A stretch of 9,608 bases of DNA, taken from Vulcanimicrobiota bacterium. Lineage in GTDB: Bacteria > Eremiobacterota > Eremiobacteria > Baltobacterales > Baltobacteraceae. Every line of letters begins with the position of its first letter. The first letter of the stretch is position 1. The notes below the pieces were generated by a model. The model was not told where the DNA came from. It saw only the letters and a list, made by a program, of their open reading frames with translations, and searched no databases. The stretch spans positions 1-9,608 of the forward strand of contig JAQBPL010000236.1 of the NCBI GenBank assembly GCA_028287545.1, given 5' to 3'. A program made the translations under genes and the position numbers. This document shows, piece by piece, positions 1 through 8,000 of the stretch.

Positions 1-215
1 GCTCTGCGTCCTCAGTCCCGCGCTTAACGCGAGATCTGCAAGGCCTCGTACGTCCATGCTGATGGTGCCGTCTTCCCTCCATGGAAGCTGCCCGTCCGTG
101 GGCTAGGGATACAAGTACCCCTCTCCATGCTATCGGCTCCTTCAGGTGCGGGACTTTACCTTGAACTGAACGGTTTGGCCACAGGTCCGAGCCCCGAGCG
201 GCCGATGGTACGGGT
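1..215. other. Leader region without a supported gene
   Basis: No reading frame here looks coding. On the + strand all three frames hit stops early, the first being TAA at 25-27. Three small inverted repeats lie side by side. CTTCC (72-76) pairs with GGAAG (83-87), GCCC (90-93) pairs with GGGC (100-103), and AGGG (105-108) pairs with CCCT (119-122). They could form a structured 5' untranslated region for the gene at 216. I recognise no known riboswitch core and no convincing -35/-10 pair. The first 27 bases could be the tail of an upstream gene, but this cannot be tested within the window. Confidence 0.45.
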
Positions 216-3200
216 GTGCATCCCCGCTTCCGCCGGCTCATCGCGGGAGCAGGTGCCGCCTGTCTGACTGCCTCTGCCGTGTGCTTCGCATCGGAGGGTG
301 CGCTGCGGGCGGCACCGCTCCTCGCGGTCCGACTCCATCTGCCGTTCGCCGCCAAGAAGGTCGCCCTCGGAGGCCCCAGTCCGGCTCCGTCCGCCTCGCC
401 GGGCGCCCGCCGGCGCCGGTCGATGCTCGGCGAAGGCCCGATCGTCTTCAAGGGATCGGGGACCTACCAGCTCGGGCTGAACCGCTCGAGCCGGAACGGC
501 CTCGCGACCGGCTACGACAACTACTCGACCGCGCTGAGCATGGGGATCGAACGCCGGACCGAGGCAAGCGCGGTGAGCGTTTCAAGCGCGTTCGGCTACG
601 GCGGCGGAACGCTAGGCCTGGGCTCGCTGATCGTCGGGTACCGCACGACGCGTTACGGACTCACGTACGGTCAGGTCTCCGGGCCGAGCGACAGCCAGCT
701 GCAGATCGGCGGATTTGCTCGGGGAGTGTCCCTCTCGATCCCGATGCGCAACGGCGACCTGAGCTACCTCGCCTCGACCGCGGCAGTCCAAACAACGGTA
801 GGCGATTCGATCACCTATCGCATCTACGGCGTGCGCCGGAACTGGAATGGCTTCGGGGGAAACCTCTCGGCCGGCGGCTACTATGGAAGAGCCGAACAGG
901 GTCCGGGTCGGGAGGCGCTCGGCGATCTGGCCTACCGTCGCTACGGCGAGCGGGTCTCGACCGATACCGAGGTCGCCGTCTCCAACACGCGCGGGATCGA
1001 CGGCGTCGTGGCCGGTACGCATTTGGCGACCGCATTCCAGGCCGACCTCCAAGGGAAGAGCCTCTTCACGACAGTTCACCTGCGCTACAGTCCCGCCGGC
1101 CTGGAGACGCTGACCGGCACGCTCAACGGTGGGCTCGAGGCTGACGTTGCGTTCCGCAAACGATCCGATCGCTTCGGCGACCTCAACCTCTCGCTCGGCC
1201 ACATCGACGATAACTTCGACGGCATCATCTCGCACGACGACCGCCTGACGTTCACCGGGGGCAAGAGTTGGTCGCACTTTGGCCTGCAATACATCGCCGG
1301 CCTCGACAGTCAGCGAAACGCCGGTTCGCGCACGCTCCAGCGGACCGGAGCCCTCTCGTTCTCCGAGTCGCTGGGGAAGCTGTCGCTTTTCGAGACGATC
1401 CAGGGGTCCTCGACCGGCGGAAGTGCGGGCTCCGCGGGCCAGCAGCAGATTTCGCTGGGGATGAGCCGTGAACTCTTCGGCGGGAGCGCAGCCTACCAGA
1501 TCGCTCGCAGCACGCAGACGGGGGACGCGAGCACAGGGACCGGGCTCTCCCAGAGCCTCAGCTATCGTCATTCATTCGGCCGCAAGTTGGACGCGCAGGT
1601 GATCCAGAGTTTCCAGCAGTCCTCGAACAACGGCGTGTCCGCGGCGCTCATCGACACCGCCGTGAGCCTCACGCGCCGGCTCTCGAACGTCGTTGCGCTC
1701 CAGGTCCAAGCCGACTTCTTCCGGCAGACCGGGATCGGCGGCGGCCGCGGATCGACCTTCAACATGTCGCTGATCGGGCCGTTCGGGTTCGGCCAACCGC
1801 AAGGCGGTGTCGGGCGCGCGAATCCCAACCTGCCCGCGGTGATTCGCGGGCTGGTCACCTTCTCAACCTCCTCGACGCCGTTCGCGTACAACCAGGCGCC
1901 GCAGCGCGGCTTCAACAACGCCGTCATCATCCTCGACGGCAAGATCACCCAACGGAGCGACGCGAGCGGCGAGTTCGAGTTCCGCTTCGTCCCGCAGGGG
2001 ACGCACACGATCCGGATCGACCCCGCGACGATCAGCCCGGGCCTGATCGCCGACCGGGAATACGTGACGGTAACGGTGCTCGGCGGGCAGACCACCTCGG
2101 TGCAGTTCAACGTCGGGAACTTCGCGGGGATCTCGGGCAGCGTGATCTCGCAAGACCAGAACGGGCAGAAGCACCCGCTGGGCGGGGTCGGGATCTCGGT
2201 CGACGGCGTGCAGGCCGTCACCAGCGCCCCCGACGGCCGCTACCAGATCGGCCGCCTGAACCCGGGCGCGCACACGGTCTCGATAGCGGAGGCGACGGTT
2301 CCCGGGAACGTCGCATTCCTCGGGGACACGAAGCGCACCGTGACGGTCAGCCCGGGGACGTCCGTCCCGCTGAACTTCGTCGCGACGCCGTTGGGCTCGA
2401 TCTCCGGCAACGTGCTCGCCCCCGCCGACGGCGGCTTTGGGCAGCTGGTCGGCCTGCACAACGTCTACGTCGTCGCCGACCCGGGCGATCATGCCGTCAT
2501 CACGGACGACGACGGCGCCTTCATCCTCGACAACATGCCGCCGGGGACGTACACGCTCAGCATCGACAAGGACACCCTGCCGGAGGGCCTCTCCGTGCTT
2601 TCCGGCCCGGACGGCCCGCTGTCGATAGCGGGCGGCGCCTCGATCGCGGGGGTCGTCTTCAAGCTCGGCGCCGGCGCGAAGGACGTCGTGTACACCTTCA
2701 ATGACGGGAAGCGGCAGGCGATTCACGTCGCCGTCGAGCCCGCCTCGGGACCGCCCGGCGCCCTTTTGCGAATCCGCGCGACGACCAACTCCAAGGACGT
2801 CAAATCGCTGTTCGTGGAGAGCGACGTGTTCGGGACGTTCCCGCTCAAGTTCGACGCGCGCCAAAACGCCTGGTTCGGCACGGCCACGGTCCCGCAGCTC
2901 GCCAAGGGCGACTATGCCGTGACGGTTACGGCACGCCGCAAAGACGTGAACGACGGCCAGGCACTCGTCCCGGTCGACCCCAGCATCCCGCTCTTCGCGC
3001 TGCGCGTCAGCCCGCACAACGCGCAGGCCGGGCAAAGCGCCAAGGTGACCCTTAAAGGCCTCGTCGCGCTCGATGAGGGCGACAGCGTGGTCTTCGAGGA
3101 CGGCTACAAGATCGTGCTGCCGCGCCCGGCCGGCCGGGTCTTCACCTTCGACTTCCGGGTCTGGCGTAAGGGGCTCCCCTACGGGGCGACGCTGGTCACC

Positions 3201-3236
3201 AAGAAGGGCCAGAACTACGGCCTGGTGTTCCGGTGA
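216..3236 (+). CDS. Usher-like outer-membrane barrel protein with CnaB-type repeats
   Basis: Predicted 1006-residue secreted protein, probably an outer-membrane barrel that exports or anchors the products of the downstream genes. Residues 1-26 form a signal peptide (basic start, hydrophobic core, likely cut near VCFA-SEG) with no lipobox. Residues 50-65 are a Pro/Ala/Ser linker. Residues about 75-530 show many short amphipathic strands separated by Gly/Ser/Asn/Asp turns, as in outer-membrane barrels. Residues about 540-820 hold three carboxypeptidase-regulatory-like repeats. Residues about 836-1006 look like two more Ig-type segments. An EF-hand-like loop lies at residues 331-342. The start is GTG at 216: no other ATG, GTG or TTG lies in frame after the stop at 162-164, although its ribosome site is weak. 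FimD-type ushers are about 800-870 residues; here I cannot identify a plug or the usual periplasmic end domains. The usher role is inferred from barrel plus context. A plain carboxypeptidase-regulatory-like surface barrel is the alternative. Confidence 0.7.
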   Translation: MHPRFRRLIAGAGAACLTASAVCFASEGALRAAPLLAVRLHLPFAAKKVALGGPSPAPSASPGARRRRSMLGEGPIVFKGSGTYQLGLNRSSRNGLATGYDNYSTALSMGIERRTEASAVSVSSAFGYGGGTLGLGSLIVGYRTTRYGLTYGQVSGPSDSQLQIGGFARGVSLSIPMRNGDLSYLASTAAVQTTVGDSITYRIYGVRRNWNGFGGNLSAGGYYGRAEQGPGREALGDLAYRRYGERVSTDTEVAVSNTRGIDGVVAGTHLATAFQADLQGKSLFTTVHLRYSPAGLETLTGTLNGGLEADVAFRKRSDRFGDLNLSLGHIDDNFDGIISHDDRLTFTGGKSWSHFGLQYIAGLDSQRNAGSRTLQRTGALSFSESLGKLSLFETIQGSSTGGSAGSAGQQQISLGMSRELFGGSAAYQIARSTQTGDASTGTGLSQSLSYRHSFGRKLDAQVIQSFQQSSNNGVSAALIDTAVSLTRRLSNVVALQVQADFFRQTGIGGGRGSTFNMSLIGPFGFGQPQGGVGRANPNLPAVIRGLVTFSTSSTPFAYNQAPQRGFNNAVIILDGKITQRSDASGEFEFRFVPQGTHTIRIDPATISPGLIADREYVTVTVLGGQTTSVQFNVGNFAGISGSVISQDQNGQKHPLGGVGISVDGVQAVTSAPDGRYQIGRLNPGAHTVSIAEATVPGNVAFLGDTKRTVTVSPGTSVPLNFVATPLGSISGNVLAPADGGFGQLVGLHNVYVVADPGDHAVITDDDGAFILDNMPPGTYTLSIDKDTLPEGLSVLSGPDGPLSIAGGASIAGVVFKLGAGAKDVVYTFNDGKRQAIHVAVEPASGPPGALLRIRATTNSKDVKSLFVESDVFGTFPLKFDARQNAWFGTATVPQLAKGDYAVTVTARRKDVNDGQALVPVDPSIPLFALRVSPHNAQAGQSAKVTLKGLVALDEGDSVVFEDGYKIVLPRPAGRVFTFDFRVWRKGLPYGATLVTKKGQNYGLVFR
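1206..1241 (+). other. EF-hand-like calcium-binding loop inside the barrel domain
   Basis: Residues 331-342 of the usher-like protein read DDNFDGIISHDD. Counting from D331, acidic or polar ligands fall at loop positions 1 (D331), 3 (N333), 5 (D335), 9 (S339) and 12 (D342), with Gly at 6 and Ile at 8. That is the spacing of a canonical 12-residue EF-hand or dockerin-type calcium loop. It lies within the strand-rich region, so it is more likely a barrel loop than part of a helix-loop-helix. Calcium binding is inferred from spacing alone. Confidence 0.45.
1833..2675 (+). repeat. Three tandem carboxypeptidase-regulatory-like (CnaB-type) domains
   Basis: Protein-level repeat at residues about 540-633, 636-725 and 726-820 of the usher-like protein. 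Each copy carries the family signature of an acidic-Gly turn followed by a strand and a Pro-Gly turn: SDASGEFEFRFVPQGTHTI, SAPDGRYQIGRLNPGAHTV and TDDDGAFILDNMPPGTYTL. Each then runs into a V-T-V or similar strand, a Gly-rich turn and a closing F-x-V/L strand. These beta-sandwich domains are common stalk or spacer modules in secreted proteins. The copies differ at the residue level, so this is an old duplication and not a recent tandem array. Confidence 0.8.
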
Positions 3237-3238
3237 CC

Positions 3239-3260
3239 GCCCCCGGCGTAAAGCGGGGGC
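3239..3260 (+). terminator. GC-rich hairpin just after the usher-like stop codon
   Basis: GCCCCCG (3239-3245) pairs perfectly with CGGGGGC (3254-3260) around an 8-base loop, beginning 3 bases after the TGA at 3234-3236. No T-run follows, so it is not a standard intrinsic terminator. It may be a partial terminator, an RNA 3'-end stabiliser or a pause site. Confidence 0.35.
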
Positions 3261-3311
3261 TCGCCGCCCGCAAAGTCTCCGTTAAGGAGCCCCCTCGGAG
3301 GAGCAAGCGCC

Positions 3312-3317
3312 TAATAT
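3312..3317 (+). promoter_or_regulatory. Weak -10-like element upstream of the pilin-like gene
   Basis: TAATAT matches the sigma-70 -10 consensus at four of six positions and is the only AT-rich patch in this GC-rich gap. No recognisable -35 hexamer lies 16-19 bases upstream. If used, it would give a leader of roughly 80 bases before the GTG at 3401. Confidence 0.2.
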
Positions 3318-3387
3318 TGCCCATCCGCAGGTCGAAAGTGGAGTTAGGGGGCGTCGATCGCTCCTCTCCATCTGCGTCCCTCCCTCG

Positions 3388-3393
3388 AAAGGA
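3388..3393 (+). promoter_or_regulatory. Ribosome binding site fixing the pilin-like start
   Basis: AAAGGA sits 7 bases before the GTG at 3401. It selects that start over an in-frame GTG at 3233, which would overlap the preceding stop and add 56 basic residues in front of the signal peptide. Confidence 0.7.
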
Positions 3394-3400
3394 TTCGAAC

Positions 3401-4171
3401 GTGAAAAGAGCAGTAACTGCTCTGGCTTCGCTGGGAATCGTGACCGCTCTGGCCGCGCCGGCATTCGCCGCTCAGCCGCCGGTCTACGGATCTGTCCAGC
3501 TGAAGTACACTGTCAACGCCACGGCCGCGGTGTCGATCGCGACGAACTACGACCCGACGCTCCCCGGCGGCCCGCAAAAGGCGACGGCCGCGACCATCAA
3601 TCCGTCGGTTGCGGGCGTTTGCTCCGCAGGTGTCGTCGAATCGACCGCTACGCTCACCTTCGGCGGCATCACGCCTCCGGGCGGCGCCGGCTACAACGGC
3701 TGCCTCTACAAGAACGCCCTCTCGATCGGCGTTCTGTCCAATGACGCGCTCGGCGTCAAGATCTACGAGTACGTCGACGTTCTCGCCGCCGGCACGCAAA
3801 TCTGCCCCGTGCAGAACGGCACCGCGCTCGCGGCGAGCCCAGGCGCCTCGACTGCGGTTGCGAACCCGCCCGCGTACACCGCGAGCTGCCAGGTCGGCGC
3901 CTTGGGCGCACTCACTGCGGTCGGCGCAGCGACGCAGGGTACCGCGGGCACCTTCGGTGCGGCGGGCGCTCCTGCCACCGGTGGTACCGATGTGGTCGCG
4001 GCGCCGCAGTACACCACGCTCGTCGGTACGCCGACGCCGCTGACGATCACGGGCGCCGTCAATGGCGCGGCCTACCAGTTCCTCGGCCAAGACATCCAGG
4101 TCAACGTCAGCGGCGCCGCCGCATCTGGTAACCAGACCAGCATCCTCACCATCGCGGTCGTTCCTCAGTAA
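3401..4171 (+). CDS. Secreted pilin-like / SCPU-like subunit
   Basis: Predicted 256-residue exported protein, probably a structural subunit of a surface fibre or a secreted coat protein. The GTG start is supported by AAAGGA 7 bases upstream and by a textbook signal peptide (MKRAVTALASLG onward, cut near AFA-AQPP, residue 23). The mature N-terminus runs into VQLKYTVNATAAV, a strand with alternating hydrophobic residues as in pilin donor strands. LTFGG at residues 85-89 and the closing strand LTIAVVPQ recall spore-coat-U/pilin sandwich domains. Four cysteines (74, 101, 135, 163) could form two disulfides. Residues about 140-210 are Ala/Gly/Thr/Pro-rich and probably form an extended loop. A paralogue starts at 9391 on the far side of the large adhesin-like gene. 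Subunit identity is inferred; the family is not certain from sequence alone. Confidence 0.7.
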   Translation: MKRAVTALASLGIVTALAAPAFAAQPPVYGSVQLKYTVNATAAVSIATNYDPTLPGGPQKATAATINPSVAGVCSAGVVESTATLTFGGITPPGGAGYNGCLYKNALSIGVLSNDALGVKIYEYVDVLAAGTQICPVQNGTALAASPGASTAVANPPAYTASCQVGALGALTAVGAATQGTAGTFGAAGAPATGGTDVVAAPQYTTLVGTPTPLTITGAVNGAAYQFLGQDIQVNVSGAAASGNQTSILTIAVVPQ

Positions 4172-4174
4172 CGT

Positions 4175-4187
4175 TCCCGTTGCGGGG
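4175..4187 (+). other. Small hairpin after the pilin-like stop
   Basis: CCCG (4176-4179) pairs with CGGG (4183-4186) around TTG, extended by a T-G wobble (4175/4187). It starts 3 bases after the TAA at 4169-4171. It is too short and lacks a T-run, so any terminator role is doubtful. Confidence 0.25.
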
Positions 4188-4234
4188 TGGACCGAGTGAA
4201 GTCGCGCCGCGGAATAGTCGACAGATATAACGTG

Positions 4235-5020
4235 ATGCGTACTTCCCTCGTGCTGCGGATAGTCGGAGCGGTAGGGGCCCTCGGGCTCCTCCTCTCCGCT
4301 CCTTCGGCTGCCGACATCTCCGTCGATGTCTCCCCCGCGAAGTACGAGCTGACAACGCAGCCCGGCAAGCAGGAGACGTTCCCCATCACTGTTCGGAACA
4401 CGAGCGCTGCGGCGGTTCACATCGTCGCCTCGCTCTCCGATTATTTGGTGGGACCGACCGGCAACTACGCATTCGCACCGCCGGGCAAGTCGCCGTACTC
4501 GCTCTCGAAGGGCATCACGATCAACCCGCGCGAGTTCGATCTCGAACCGGGAACGTTCGCCCAAGTCCGGTTCTCCGTCGACGTTCCGTCGACGGCGAAC
4601 GGTGAGTACAGCAACCTCGTTTTCTTCACGACGCGACCCACACGCCACGGCGGCGGGTTGTCGATCGTGGAGCGCATCGCCTCGAAGATCTACGTGATCA
4701 TCCCCGAGTCGACGCGCATCGGCGGCGAAGTCGACGACGTGAAGTCGCAGCCCCTCAATGACGGGCAGCACTATCTCGTCGACTTTCGTAACACGGGAAA
4801 CGCGCACGTATACTTGAGCGGGCGAGTCGAGATCAAACAGGGCGGAGCCCTGATCGAACGGATCGCCTTCCCGCAAGGATTGCTCGTCGAACGCGCCGGC
4901 AAACGTCTGATCGACGCGGTCGGCAAGAAACTCGCACCGGGATCGTACTCCGTCGTGGCCTTCGTGGACTACGGCGGCCCGAATCTCGTGGCGGGCCAAG
5001 CGAACATCACGGTGCGCTGA
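4235..5020 (+). CDS. Periplasmic Ig-fold chaperone-like protein (PapD/DUF916-like)
   Basis: Predicted 261-residue exported two-domain protein, likely a periplasmic chaperone that caps strands of the neighbouring subunits. A clean signal peptide (MRTSLVLRIVG onward, cut near APSAA-DIS, residue 26) supports the ATG at 4235. An in-frame GTG at 4187 would add 16 residues, and neither start has a good ribosome site. The N-terminal domain (residues about 28-135) follows the PapD/DUF916 pattern: VSPAKYELTTQPGKQETFPI, then VRNTSAAAV, then FDLEPGTFAQVRFSVDVPS and EYSNLVFF. The strand IASKIYVII (149-157) alternates hydrophobic residues and sits where chaperones carry the donor strand G1. The second domain (about 160-261) contains FRNTGNAHV and LAPGSYSVVAF. 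It lies between the pilin-like gene and the large adhesin-like gene, as expected for an assembly chaperone. Choosing between PapD and DUF916 ancestry needs a profile search. Confidence 0.7.
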   Translation: MRTSLVLRIVGAVGALGLLLSAPSAADISVDVSPAKYELTTQPGKQETFPITVRNTSAAAVHIVASLSDYLVGPTGNYAFAPPGKSPYSLSKGITINPREFDLEPGTFAQVRFSVDVPSTANGEYSNLVFFTTRPTRHGGGLSIVERIASKIYVIIPESTRIGGEVDDVKSQPLNDGQHYLVDFRNTGNAHVYLSGRVEIKQGGALIERIAFPQGLLVERAGKRLIDAVGKKLAPGSYSVVAFVDYGGPNLVAGQANITVR

Positions 5021-5029
5021 GCGCACCGT
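5009..5029 (+). promoter_or_regulatory. Perfect hairpin with the chaperone stop codon as its loop
   Basis: ACGGTGCGC (5009-5017) pairs at all nine positions with GCGCACCGT (5021-5029). The three-base loop is exactly the TGA stop (5018-5020). No T-run follows, so it is not a canonical terminator. It lies 24 bases before the next start codon and may tune the ratio of chaperone to adhesin by affecting ribosome release, RNA decay or transcript read-through. Confidence 0.5.
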
Positions 5030-5031
5030 AT

Positions 5032-5048
5032 CGGAACGGATTCCGGAG
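5032..5048 (+). promoter_or_regulatory. Ribosome binding site of the adhesin-like gene, partly in a hairpin
   Basis: GGAG at 5045-5048 is spaced 5 bases from the ATG at 5054 and supports that start. CGGAA (5032-5036) can pair with TTCCG (5041-5045), so the first G of the site lies in a 5-bp stem. The overlap might modestly restrain initiation. Confidence 0.55.
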
Positions 5049-5053
5049 ACTAC

Positions 5054-8000
5054 ATGCACCACTTGTCGCGCACGTTGGCGATCCTCGCCTTCGTTGTCGC
5101 CGGCGTCCTCGGAGTCGGCGCGTTCGTCGCGCTCGCCCAATCGACGCCGCCTGGACAGCGCACGGTCGGCGGACCGCGTTCAACCGCGACCGTCGCGCCG
5201 GCAGCGACAGCGCCGCCGCTTCCGATGGGCGACCAATCGCGCACGCGCGGTGAGCTGCGCTCCACCGACACCGGCACCGGCAGCGACCCTCTCAAAGCAT
5301 TGGCGCGGCTCATCCAAACCGGCCAGACGAGTCCGTCGCGGCTGATTCCGTATCGCGGCGTGCGTCCGCCGATTCCGAAGCTGACCGACCTGCTCAAGCA
5401 TCGTGTCCGCTTTCGCCAGTCCGCCAGCGGGGGGTCGATCGTGCTGACCGGCACGTCGTCCGTGCCGTATCTCGACGACCAGACGCTCTCGTACGGCGCA
5501 CAGGTGTACTGGCTGTGTCAGAACCTCAAGCCGACCACGAATTACCGCTATATCATCTTTCCGCCCGACGGCACGGCCTACCGCGTCACGCCGAAGGACT
5601 ACGTCGCCGGCGGACAGGTCGCCGACACTTTCCCGACTGATGCGCAGGGGCGCTGCATGCAAACCCCAGCTGGCGGCGCCCGCGCTGGTCAGCAGGTTCC
5701 GTACTACGCGCAGATGACACTCTCGACGCCGCTGGTGAGCAGCGGCTCGCCCGATGGCATCGTCGCAGTCGGTCCGACCCGCGGCGCCGGCGCCGACGCG
5801 CCCTATTCCGGCGTCTGGGCGATCGCCGTCCAGAACTCCGCGACCGGCGCGTACGAAGCGGTCGCCTACAGCGTTGTGCTCGGTACGCTGAACTTCGCGA
5901 CGTACTCGAATGCGGGCCTCACGACCCAGGCGAACGACTTCGCCTCGGGCTCGACGGTCTACGTCTCCGCCGGCGGGCTCAATCCCGCCCACTTCTACTC
6001 GTTCGGTTTCGTGAACACGTCCGGCAACGGTCTGCCGTGCGTCTTCTCGATCCCGGCGGGCGCCCAGAACTTCGGCAGCGGGACGTGCTTTGTCTCAGGT
6101 GCGACCGGGATTCTGCCGACGGCGCAGTCGTTGAGCGGACAGTACGCGACGCCCGCGGCCGGAGCGAACAGCCTCGGAACCCAAACGGTCCAGCTCTTCG
6201 ACGCGACCACCAACGACTTGATCTCGACGCAGCAGATCTCATTGAACCCCTCGGCGGTGACGTGGAGTTCGCTGGTTCCGTATAACGCGACGCTGGGCAA
6301 CGGCGCGAACCTGGGCGACACGTTTGCGACCGACGGCTTGTTGGGCACGCCGGGCGGCGCGCCGACGCCCGAGCAATCCGTCACCGGCCTGAACTATCAG
6401 GTTTCCGGCCTGACGGCCGGGCACGTCTACCGCATCACGGTCAGCAATGCCAACGGCGTGGTGCTCAGCTCGACCACGACCGACGGCAGCCCGACCTTCG
6501 GGTCGCCGCAGGCGTTCGCGCTCCCGTATTCGTTCACGGCGCCCGGCGTATCGAGCGGCGTGCAGCAGGTGCCGTTCCCGATCAACGCGACGAACTTCAC
6601 CTCGTTTAGCGCGACGCAGATCCCGTTTGCGCCGAGTGTCTACACCGCGCAGCTCTACGACACGAACACGAGCACGGTCGTCGGCTCGAAGTCGTTCACC
6701 CTGGTCTCGTACGGCAGCACGTTTCAGTGGACGAACCCGGCCGGTTCGTACATCAACGGGAATCCGTCCGGCAACCCGACGGCCGTGACGGCGACCGTGC
6801 GCAACACCGCCGGCACGTTGTACGGCAACTGGAACGGCGACGCGATCAAGGCGATCACCATTCGCAACGATACCGCCGGCAACGTCACCCTCGCCCTTCA
6901 AGCCGGCGTCACGACGACGATCGATTCCGTCGGTCAGACGTGGAACCTCACCTTGGTGAGCGGGGCGCAGATCGATGCGGCGCCTGCGGTCGCCGGGCAG
7001 TCGCTGCCGCCCAATGCGACGATCCCGATCCCGATATCGGTCGTAGTCAGTCCGAGCAACTGCACGACCGCGTGCTTGCTGCAAACGCAGATCACCCCAC
7101 TGCACGGGATCGCGCCCAGCGCCTACAACGCGACCATGACCAACACGGCCAGCAACGGGCTGGCGGTGTACAGCAACAACGTCGTCGGGACGAACAACGA
7201 AGCGACGTACGCGATCACGGTCGGCACGTATGCCGGTGCGGGTTCGCTGCTGGGAACGCCGCGCTACGACCAGGCGATGTACCGATCGGGCACGCACGGC
7301 GCGCCGTCCAACGGAGCGGTGTACCCGCCGACCAGCTATTATCCGCTGACGATCACCGTCACCAACAATGGGCCCGGGCCGATCTACAGCATCGAATTCG
7401 TCATGCCGCCGACGGTCGACCCGAACGTCCTCATGCCGTCGATCACCACGGCGACCGTCAACGCGACCAACCAGACCGCGAATTGGCAGCTCGTCACGCA
7501 GAACGGGAACGCCGGGAACGGCATCCTCGGTGACGGAACGCTCGGCCCGAACGCGTTCGCGCTCACCGCGAAGACGAAAGCCACGACGCCCGGCATCGCG
7601 ACCGGGAAAAGCGCGACGTTCGTCCTGCACATGCCGATCCTGCTCTCCGCGTTCCCGTTCCAGGAGATCCCGGCGACGGCCAACTACGGCAATCCGCTGG
7701 CCTTCGCGGGCGGCGGCGGGACGCGCTTCCAGATGGCGCCGACGAATGTGCTGACCAACGCGGTCGCCGGAACGCAGAACATCGACTCGACGGAGCTCAG
7801 CGTCTTCTCGCTGGACACCTCGCTCATGTCGGCGGCGATCACGCCGGCCGTCGTGCCGGCGCTGGCGAACCAAAACTGGACCTTCAAGCTCCTCAACACG
7901 TCGGCCGGGCTCGATCCGAATCCCGACTATATCAGCCAGCTGCTGGTGACGGTGCCGGCGGCCGGTGCGGGGATCTTCCCGACCGTAACCTCGGTCACGG

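Larger units (their letters stand above)
3237..3400. other. Intergenic region between usher-like and pilin-like genes
   Basis: A 164-base gap, the longest inside the cluster. It contains a GC-rich hairpin at 3239-3260, an AT-rich patch around 3312-3317, and a 7-base inverted repeat GAGGAGC (3298-3304) with GCTCCTC (3360-3366) that could fold the leader of the next gene. A ribosome binding site stands at its end. This arrangement is compatible with a separate promoter or independent control for the pilin-like gene. Confidence 0.5.

Noticed and set aside
1..27. Possible C-terminal tail of an upstream gene ending at TAA 25-27
   Set aside because: Eight codons are too few to judge coding character.
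1863..3035. 390-codon open frame on the minus strand opposite the CnaB-type repeats
   Set aside because: Arg/Asp/Val/Gly-rich shadow with no recognisable motif. The + strand frame shows three clear domain repeats here.
3233..3400. Upstream in-frame GTG at 3233 for the pilin-like gene, overlapping the usher-like stop
   Set aside because: It would put 56 basic, unstructured residues before a complete signal peptide. The GTG at 3401 has a good ribosome site and a normal signal peptide.
4226..4231. TATAAC, a 5/6 match to the -10 consensus just before the chaperone ATG
   Set aside because: No -35 element lies at the right distance, and transcription would start inside or after the ATG, so it would not give a usable message for this start.
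3344..5140. 598-codon open frame on the minus strand across the pilin-like and chaperone genes
   Set aside because: It crosses two well-supported + strand genes and both gaps. Its Arg/Asp/Gly-rich composition is typical of an antisense shadow.
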